Made by a program: the position numbers and the translations under genes
DNA from: Planctomycetaceae bacterium
GTDB lineage: Bacteria; Planctomycetota; Phycisphaerae; Phycisphaerales; UBA1924
Assembly: GCA_021294835.1 (NCBI GenBank)
Contig: JAJTDF010000004.1
Span: 1 to 64,000 of the forward strand
DNA: 64,000 nt
Direction of reading: 5' to 3'
The notes under the pieces: model-generated
Database searches by the model: none
What the model was told of the DNA's origin: nothing
The model's input: the letters and a program-made list of their open reading frames with translations, nothing else
In this document: piece after piece, positions 58,501-64,000 of the stretch
Layout of the letters: every line of letters begins with the position of its first letter
Position numbering within the stretch: position 1 is the stretch's first letter

Positions 58501-59712
58501 TCACTTTCCGGCGGGCTTGGCGGTGATCCGCAGGATGCGGTCGTCACTGTCGGCGGGGCGGCCCCGGCCATCGCGGTTGGAGGTGCTGACGTAGAGCGCA
58601 CCGTCGGGCCCCTGGGCGATGGCCCGCAGCCGTCCGAGGCTTGTCAGAATCCGGGTCTGTCCGGTAACGGCCCCGGCCGCATCCAGCGAGATGACGTACA
58701 CGCCGGGACGCTTGTTGCCGCCCAGACCGCCCAGAGCGGTGAACAGCAGCTTGCCCTTGAGGGCGGGGATGGCGTCGCCGGTGTAGAACAGCAACTGCGA
58801 CGGGGCGATCGCCGGGCTCCACTCGGCCAGCGGGTGCTCCAGCCCGTCCTGGCTCTGCTTGTGGTGGATCGTCGGCCAGCCGTAGTTCTTGCCCTTCTCC
58901 ACGCGGTTGAGCTCGTCGCCGCCGGTGCCGGCTTCGCCCGAGGGCCCGTGCTCAACCTGGTACATCACACCGGTGCGCGGCTGCCAGTCCATGCCTTGAG
59001 CGTTGCGGTGGCCCAGAGACCAGATCTCCGGCCGGGCGTCGGCGGTCTTCACGAAGGGGTTGTCCTCGGGCACCGAGCCATCGTCGTTCAGCCGCAGGGT
59101 CTTGCCGCCCAGCGAGGTCATGTCCTGCGAGAGTTCACGCCGGAACATCTCGCCGGTGGTGATGTACAGCTTGCCATCGGGGCCGAACCTCAGCAGGCAG
59201 CCGGCGTGGTTGCTCTGCGCCGGGAAGCCCGAGATGATCAGCTTGTCCTCAATGAACTTGCCCTCGCTCTCGCGGAGCCGCATGACGCGGACGTCGATCT
59301 TTACCCGCTCACGGCCCCGCGCGTCCTTCTCGCCGGTGGCTTCCTGGTGGCCGTAGGCGATGTACACCCACTTGTTCTTTGCGAAGTCCGGGTGGGGAGT
59401 GATACCCATCAGGCCGATCTCGCCGCCGGTGCGGATGTCCTTGACCTCAAAGAGGGCCTCAGGGATGAGCTTGCCGTCCGCGGCCACGCCCCGCACCCGC
59501 CCCTCACGCTCAGTGAACAGCATGCGGCCATCGGGCAGGAAGCACATCGCCCACGGCACCTTCGTGCCGGTCACATAGTCCTCCACCTGCAGCCCGGACT
59601 GCAAAGCCGTATCCATCTCGGCCAGGCCGGCGACCGTCGGCGGGGCGGCGAGCAGCGGCGTTCCGAGCATGGTCAGTGCGGAGACAAACAGCAGGGCAGT
59701 GGGATGTTGCAT
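58501..59712 (-). CDS. PQQ-type soluble sugar dehydrogenase (GDH/YliI-like)
   Basis: 403 aa. Signal peptide (cleavage after LLAA, about residue 23), then a six-bladed beta-propeller: VPWAMCFLPDGRMLFTER, GEIGLMGITPHPDF, HRNAQGMDW, EHGPSGEAGTGGDELN and YGWPTIHH are typical of soluble glucose/sorbosone dehydrogenases that use PQQ. Substrate may be a sugar or alditol. ATG 59712. Whether PQQ is made is not shown here. Confidence 0.88.
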   Translation of the reverse strand: MQHPTALLFVSALTMLGTPLLAAPPTVAGLAEMDTALQSGLQVEDYVTGTKVPWAMCFLPDGRMLFTEREGRVRGVAADGKLIPEALFEVKDIRTGGEIGLMGITPHPDFAKNKWVYIAYGHQEATGEKDARGRERVKIDVRVMRLRESEGKFIEDKLIISGFPAQSNHAGCLLRFGPDGKLYITTGEMFRRELSQDMTSLGGKTLRLNDDGSVPEDNPFVKTADARPEIWSLGHRNAQGMDWQPRTGVMYQVEHGPSGEAGTGGDELNRVEKGKNYGWPTIHHKQSQDGLEHPLAEWSPAIAPSQLLFYTGDAIPALKGKLLFTALGGLGGNKRPGVYVISLDAAGAVTGQTRILTSLGRLRAIAQGPDGALYVSTSNRDGRGRPADSDDRILRITAKPAGK

Positions 59713-59824
59713 CCTGCATCTTTGGCCCGTCGCATCGCCAAAGGCGGGGCTGTCCCCGGCGGCGGGATGAGGGAGCAAATGGCCCGGCGGATGGCAGGCG
59801 GCCGAGAGTTCGGCGCCACCCAGA

Positions 59825-61129
59825 CTACGGGCAGCCGTCGGCGAAGGCGTTAATGAACGCCACCAGGTCATCGCCGGTGACCACACCATCGGATGGGGGC
59901 TGGCCTCCGACGGTGACGATGTCGGCCAGGCCGTCGCCGGACACAAACGCGTTGACGAACTCAACGAAATCGTCGCCGGTCAGCAGGCCGTCGGGCGTCC
60001 GCATCCCGCCGATGCTCACCCGATCCGCAAGGGAACAGGCGGGCACGCCCTGCACCGGGGCACTGATGAGCAAGTCGTTGTTCTCATACCGGGGCTCCTG
60101 CTGATCGACGATCGCCCGCAGCGACAGCGTTGACGGACCGGGCAGGATCGCCACCAGCCGCACCTGCGCGAACAGCACACTCGGGGCCGGGGCCAGCGTG
60201 CCCAGCGGCACCACCACCTGTCGCTGATCAGTCCGGAGCGAGGGTGCCGGCTCGGTTTCCAGGACCTCCCACTGAGGCGGCAGCGTGATCAGCAGCCGGG
60301 CGCCGGTACCCAGCACCGCCGGATCCGTTCCCAGGTTGGTGATCGTCGCCGCCACCTCGGCGATGGTCCCGGGTACGACGTCGCCCGGCACGTACACGGT
60401 CGCCTCCAGGGCCGCGTCAAGCGGGGTCGCCGAGCATGGAACGGGCGATGAGCCGGAGTTCCTGGGCTGAACGGACGCGATCCGCCAGTCGGTTGCGTTG
60501 TCGTTGTTGTCGATGCAGCGGTCAACCCGCACAAAGGCCCGCTGGCCGCTGCCGGTCGGCGTCGGGAACGCGGCGCCCTCGGCGCTGGAGGCCCCGGATC
60601 CGACCGAGAGGCGGTCGACGATATCCGACGCGCCGGGCGCCGGCCCCACCAGCGTCGCCTGCGAAGCGACCAGCGCCAGCTTGAAGCCGCCGGAGGGGAT
60701 GCCCCCGACGTTGAACGCCGCGTCGGCCGGGGGCAGGGCGGCCAGCGAAGCGGCCGAGCCGCCGGGCAGGCTGATCAGGAAGGAACCACCGGGCTGAAGC
60801 ACCGCCGAGGGCAGGTCCAGTCTCGTCCACACGCCGCCGCCGGCGGCGCAGACCTGAAGCGACCAGCCGGACATGCCGATCGGTTGCAGGGTGGGGTTGA
60901 ACAGTTCGACGAAGTCCCGCGCGTACAACGGCGGCTCGGACCCTGCGCCCCATCCGCCATTGGCGTACACCTGGTTCAGCCTGATGCCCGGCGAGGCCGA
61001 AGCCATCGCGCCGCCGGAGCACAGCAGCCATGCCGCACACGCAACATGCCATCGCCAGCGGGTCAGGACGCTCGCCGTTCCTCTCTCACCTCCGCCCCGG
61101 GCCATGCCCGGCAGACGCGACCGGCTCAC
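59825..61129 (-). CDS. Secreted lamin-tail protein with dockerin-like repeats
   Basis: 434 aa. GTG 61129 overlaps the upstream gene's stop as GTGA; ATG 61105 is another start. Signal peptide (to about AMASA), a lamin-tail domain (IRLNQVYANGGWGAG, DFVELFNPT, MSGWSLQV), an Ig-like middle (ATVYVPGDVVPG), and at the C-terminus two tandem repeats 'GG...DG.(L/V)TGDD(F/L)..F(V/I)NAF' ending GCP. Lamin-tail domains often accompany nucleases or surface proteins in bacteria; no nuclease is fused here. Likely exported and retained through its tail. Confidence 0.75.
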   Translation of the reverse strand: MSRSRLPGMARGGGERGTASVLTRWRWHVACAAWLLCSGGAMASASPGIRLNQVYANGGWGAGSEPPLYARDFVELFNPTLQPIGMSGWSLQVCAAGGGVWTRLDLPSAVLQPGGSFLISLPGGSAASLAALPPADAAFNVGGIPSGGFKLALVASQATLVGPAPGASDIVDRLSVGSGASSAEGAAFPTPTGSGQRAFVRVDRCIDNNDNATDWRIASVQPRNSGSSPVPCSATPLDAALEATVYVPGDVVPGTIAEVAATITNLGTDPAVLGTGARLLITLPPQWEVLETEPAPSLRTDQRQVVVPLGTLAPAPSVLFAQVRLVAILPGPSTLSLRAIVDQQEPRYENNDLLISAPVQGVPACSLADRVSIGGMRTPDGLLTGDDFVEFVNAFVSGDGLADIVTVGGQPPSDGVVTGDDLVAFINAFADGCP

Positions 61130-62940
61130 GGGCAGCCGGCGGCGAAAGCGCCGACGAACGCGTTGAAGTCATCGCCAGTCAGCAGTCCGTCACCGGGGGG
61201 CAAGCCGCCGATGGCGACGATGTCGGCCAGCAGATCGTCGGCGGCGAACGCCCCGATGAAGGCGTTGAAGTCGTCGCCGGTCAGAAGGCCGTCGGCCGGA
61301 GCCTGACCGCCGATGCTGACAATGTCAGCGACGCTGCAGGGGGACGGGCCGCCGCCACCGCACACGCCCAGGGGGGAGGCCGAGTTGCGGGGAGCAGGGG
61401 CCGCGATCATGAAGTCGGCGGCGTTGTCATTCGTGTCGGTGCAGCCGCCGTTGAGACGGAACATGGCCTGGAAGGCATCCTCGGTCCATACGACCGGGCC
61501 GGTGAAGCCGTCGAAGCAGAAGACCGCCGAGCCCCAGGCGACGAAATCAATCATCAGCGGCAGCCCCGGGTCGCACGGACCGGGGGCGAAGTTGGTCGTG
61601 TTCATGATCGCCAGCTTGCCGGCGGCGTTGCTCAGCGAAAACACGCCGGAGTCGCCATCGGGGGTGATCGGAAGCGGGTCGCCCGCGGTGCCGGTGTTGC
61701 CAGCCACGACCAGGAAGTAGCCCTTGGCCGGCACCACCACGTCGGGGAAGTTGAAGCGGACCGACCAGGAGTTGCCGGTGGCCGACTGGTACTGCAGCGA
61801 GCGGCCAAACAGGCGGACGGGGGTGGTGCCGGCGTTGAAGACCTCGATGTAGTCGCGGTTGAACAGGGCGGCGGCGGTCGCGCCGCCTCCGGGGTAGATC
61901 TGGCTGATCTTCAGCGAGATCTCCGAAGCCGGACGGAGCACCACGACCGACGTGGACGCGGAGTTGTTACCGGGATTGGTGTCGGTGCCGGTGGTGGAGA
62001 TGGTGAAGACGCCGGGGAGGGTCGTCTCGACAGTGGGCTGGCAGGTGATGGTCAGGTTGATCGTGCTGCCGGCGGTCACCGGGCCGAGGTCGACCAGGAA
62101 GTTGCCGCCCACGGTGGACGAGGTGCCCTGGCTGGCGGCAAGATTGGTGACACCGGTGCCGACGGGCAGGGTGATCCGGGCGTTGGGGGCATCGAGCGTG
62201 CCGACGTTGCGGACAGCCAGCGAATAGGTCAGCGTTTCGGTGCCGGCGCTGGTGACGATCAGCGTGTTCGGCGTCGCGGTCACGGCCAGGTCAATGCCGG
62301 TGCTCGGGCACACGGGGCCCAGCGGGCTGGCGGTGTTCCGCGGGTTGGGAGTGCCGACGATAAAGTCCAAGCCGTTGTTGCCCACCGCCGAGCAGCCGTC
62401 GCCGACCCGCAGGGCCGCCGTGGTCACCGAGATCGGACCGGACATGGCCGAGCCGACGATGCACTGGTTGGCCGGCAGCGACGCTGCCGAGCCATAGGCG
62501 AGGAAATCCACCAAGCCGGTGACCACCGCCACAGGGCACGGCGTGCCGTTGGGAATCAGCAACTGGTTGCTGACCAGAGCGACCTTGCCGTTGGTCGAGG
62601 ACAGGTTGATGGTCCCGGTGACCTCGGGGGTCGGCAGGGCCTGGCCGTTGGTCGTGCCGCCGGCGAACTGGATCAGGTAGTAGCCCCGCGCCGGGATCGT
62701 GCCGACCAGATCCAGCTTCTGCCACTGGTTCCCGCTCTGCGAAGCGTACTGAACCGAGTACCCGCTGATGTCGATCGGGGCATTGGTGCGGTTGAACAGT
62801 TCAACGTAGTCGTTGCGGAAGGTAGCGCCGGCCTGGTTGCCGCCGCCGTACACCTGGCTGATCACCACGCCGGTCTGAGCCTGAACCGCCGTCACGCCCA
62901 TCAGGACCGTCAACGTCGCCGTCACCATCGCATGCTTCAT
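61126..62940 (-). CDS. Secreted double lamin-tail protein with dockerin-like repeats
   Basis: 604 aa. Signal peptide (cleavage after VQAQ, about residue 22), a first lamin-tail domain (VVISQVYGGGNQAG, NDYVELFNRT, ISGYSVQYAS), a DUF11-like Ig module (about 215-330), a second lamin-tail domain (LKISQIYPGGGA, RDYIEVFNAG), and two C-terminal 'IGG..P.DGLLTGDDFNAF(I/V)GAFA' repeats ending GCP. It is homologous in layout to the next gene, to which it is coupled by overlap. ATG 62940. Probably surface-exposed; function unknown. Confidence 0.78.
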   Translation of the reverse strand: MKHAMVTATLTVLMGVTAVQAQTGVVISQVYGGGNQAGATFRNDYVELFNRTNAPIDISGYSVQYASQSGNQWQKLDLVGTIPARGYYLIQFAGGTTNGQALPTPEVTGTINLSSTNGKVALVSNQLLIPNGTPCPVAVVTGLVDFLAYGSAASLPANQCIVGSAMSGPISVTTAALRVGDGCSAVGNNGLDFIVGTPNPRNTASPLGPVCPSTGIDLAVTATPNTLIVTSAGTETLTYSLAVRNVGTLDAPNARITLPVGTGVTNLAASQGTSSTVGGNFLVDLGPVTAGSTINLTITCQPTVETTLPGVFTISTTGTDTNPGNNSASTSVVVLRPASEISLKISQIYPGGGATAAALFNRDYIEVFNAGTTPVRLFGRSLQYQSATGNSWSVRFNFPDVVVPAKGYFLVVAGNTGTAGDPLPITPDGDSGVFSLSNAAGKLAIMNTTNFAPGPCDPGLPLMIDFVAWGSAVFCFDGFTGPVVWTEDAFQAMFRLNGGCTDTNDNAADFMIAAPAPRNSASPLGVCGGGGPSPCSVADIVSIGGQAPADGLLTGDDFNAFIGAFAADDLLADIVAIGGLPPGDGLLTGDDFNAFVGAFAAGCP

Positions 62941-63395
62941 GGGTGTCTCTCTCTCGTGTCGTTCGGTGCGCCGGGGCTCACGCCTCGGCGCTTGGCAGTT
63001 CCGGGCGGTGCATCGCCCGGTGTGTGGTGGATCTGAGAAGCCGATCGCTTGTCGCTACGCGCTCCGTCGGTCGGTGCCAACGCTGCCGGCCGCACTCCGG
63101 AACAGCGATTCGCGCCCTCGCCAGCCGCCCGGGGCGGCCGACCGGTAGGAGGCACGACGAAGGGTACTCCGCAAAATGCACCGCTCCACCAATCCGGCAG
63201 GCGATCTGGTGCGATGCGGTTGCCTTTCGGACCCGCGCTTGCGCCGCCGATCCCCCAGACTCGCACGCGGGACGCACGAGCGACCTCCTGAACGTCCGAG
63301 AATTCGCCTACCTGTCTTCCAGCACATCTCGCCGGTCCGCAGCGATCGACCGCGTCGACTCGCCGCCGGGCTCGCACCGCGCCGACGATCCCGGC
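62941..63395. other. Gene-free divergent region before ispD
   Basis: I find no credible gene in it. It must hold promoters for the lamin-tail genes (minus) and ispD (plus). Confidence 0.45.
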
Positions 63396-64000
63396 ATGAA
63401 GCTCGCCGTCATCATCCCCGCCGCCGGATCGTCACGCCGCTACAACGCCCAGGCCGAGGCCAACGCCTTGGCCGCCCGCTCCAAGCTGGATGAAGATCTG
63501 GGCGGTCGACCAGTTCTGCAGCGGACGGTGGAACTGTTCACCAACCTGCCCCAGACGATGACGGTCATCGTCGCAGGCCCGGCCGACCCGGCGGCCATGG
63601 CAGCCTTCAAGGATCGCTACGCGGACAAGCTGGGCCTGCTGGGCGTCAAGTTGTGCATGGGTGGCGAGAGCCACCGCTACGAAACGGTGCGCAACGCACT
63701 GGCGCTGGTTCCCGACAGTTGCACGCACATCGCCGTGCACGATGCTGCCCGCCCGGCCTGTCCACCCGACCTCATCGAGCGGCTTCTGGATGCAGCGGAG
63801 AAGTTCCCGGCGGTCATCCCCGGGCTTCCGGTCGCCGACACGCTCAAGCGGTCGACCGAGTCGGTCGCCGACCCTTCGCCGGATCCGCTGGCATCCATCC
63901 TGGGTGCGGCCCCGGAGCGCCGCTTCGGCGTGGTCGACGCAACGGTGGACCGCTCGGGCCTGTTCGCCGTGCAGACCCCGCAGGTGTTCACGCGGGAACT
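63396..64000 (+). CDS. ispD: 2-C-methyl-D-erythritol 4-phosphate cytidylyltransferase, 3'-truncated by window
   Basis: At least 201 residues; it runs off the end. Third step of the MEP isoprenoid pathway, in the cytoplasm, forming CDP-methylerythritol. LAVIIPAAGSSRRY with Gly/Arg of the nucleotide loop, HIAVHDAARP, GLPVADTLK and FAVQTPQVF are family signatures. An insertion of about 15-20 residues sits between the ADTLK and QTPQ motifs (SVADPSPDPLASILGAAPE). ATG 63396, no evident SD. Many bacteria fuse or pair it with ispF, which would lie beyond the window. Confidence 0.92.
   Translation, partial: MKLAVIIPAAGSSRRYNAQAEANALAARSKLDEDLGGRPVLQRTVELFTNLPQTMTVIVAGPADPAAMAAFKDRYADKLGLLGVKLCMGGESHRYETVRNALALVPDSCTHIAVHDAARPACPPDLIERLLDAAEKFPAVIPGLPVADTLKRSTESVADPSPDPLASILGAAPERRFGVVDATVDRSGLFAVQTPQVFTRE

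Overview
The window looks like a stretch of a high-GC Planctomycetota chromosome, most likely of class Phycisphaerae. This is inferred from protein features, because no rRNA gene is present. The pointers are: secreted proteins ending in tandem 'GDDFNAFI..AF..GCP' dockerin-like repeats, prepilins with a C-terminal 'VDG' motif, several 'CGYDL' zinc-ribbon membrane proteins, an ECF sigma factor coupled to a Ser/Thr kinase, a PilM protein extended by a PilN-like part, and frequent GTG/TTG starts with weak ribosome binding sites. Both strands are used throughout, and long antisense ORFs are common artefacts of the GC content.

Layout. 1-6.1 kb: initiator tRNA-fMet with its promoter and terminator, pyruvate dehydrogenase E1 alpha, an outer-membrane barrel-like protein, a family 4 uracil-DNA glycosylase without its usual Fe-S cysteines, a small membrane protein, and a two-gene YeeE/YedE transporter. 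6.1-16 kb: tRNA-His, hypothetical membrane and lipoproteins, an HD-GYP protein, a lipoprotein-type alpha/beta hydrolase, a methyltransferase, a chemoreceptor and two tandem DinB-like proteins. 16-27 kb, all minus strand: a large PstS-like secreted protein with dockerin-like tail, a prepilin, a region of decayed coding sequence, and a three-gene pilus-type operon headed by a PilM-PilN fusion. 27.5-31.1 kb: a sugar epimerase, a tiny protein next to a run of 54 cytosines, then rpsP, trmD and rplS, with no rimM between them. 31.3-37.8 kb, minus strand: kinase plus ECF sigma factor, ankyrin protein, EF-G-like GTPase, one hypothetical protein. 38.2-47.4 kb: queA, a DUF255 thioredoxin-like protein carrying a DsbD-type domain, a PAP2 phosphatase, a GT39 glycosyltransferase that shares a CATG start with it, a TruB-aminotransferase fusion ORF, and a DUF2071 protein. 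48.3-58.5 kb: an exported sorting-signal protein, nadC and an MFS transporter, three overlapping zinc-ribbon membrane genes and a more distant relative, and a Fur-FNR-YjbQ cluster. 58.5-64 kb: a PQQ-type sugar dehydrogenase, two lamin-tail/dockerin-like secreted proteins, and the start of ispD, which runs off the window.

Working together. The ribosome and tRNA genes (rpsP, trmD, rplS, truB, queA, two tRNAs) are housekeeping. The pilus-type operon, the prepilin and the several dockerin-tailed or sorting-signal proteins suggest an export and surface-display apparatus. The least explained items are the zinc-ribbon family (51996-55195 and 57315-58418), the dockerin-like tails whose partner is unknown, the TruB-aminotransferase fusion and the 54-C tract.
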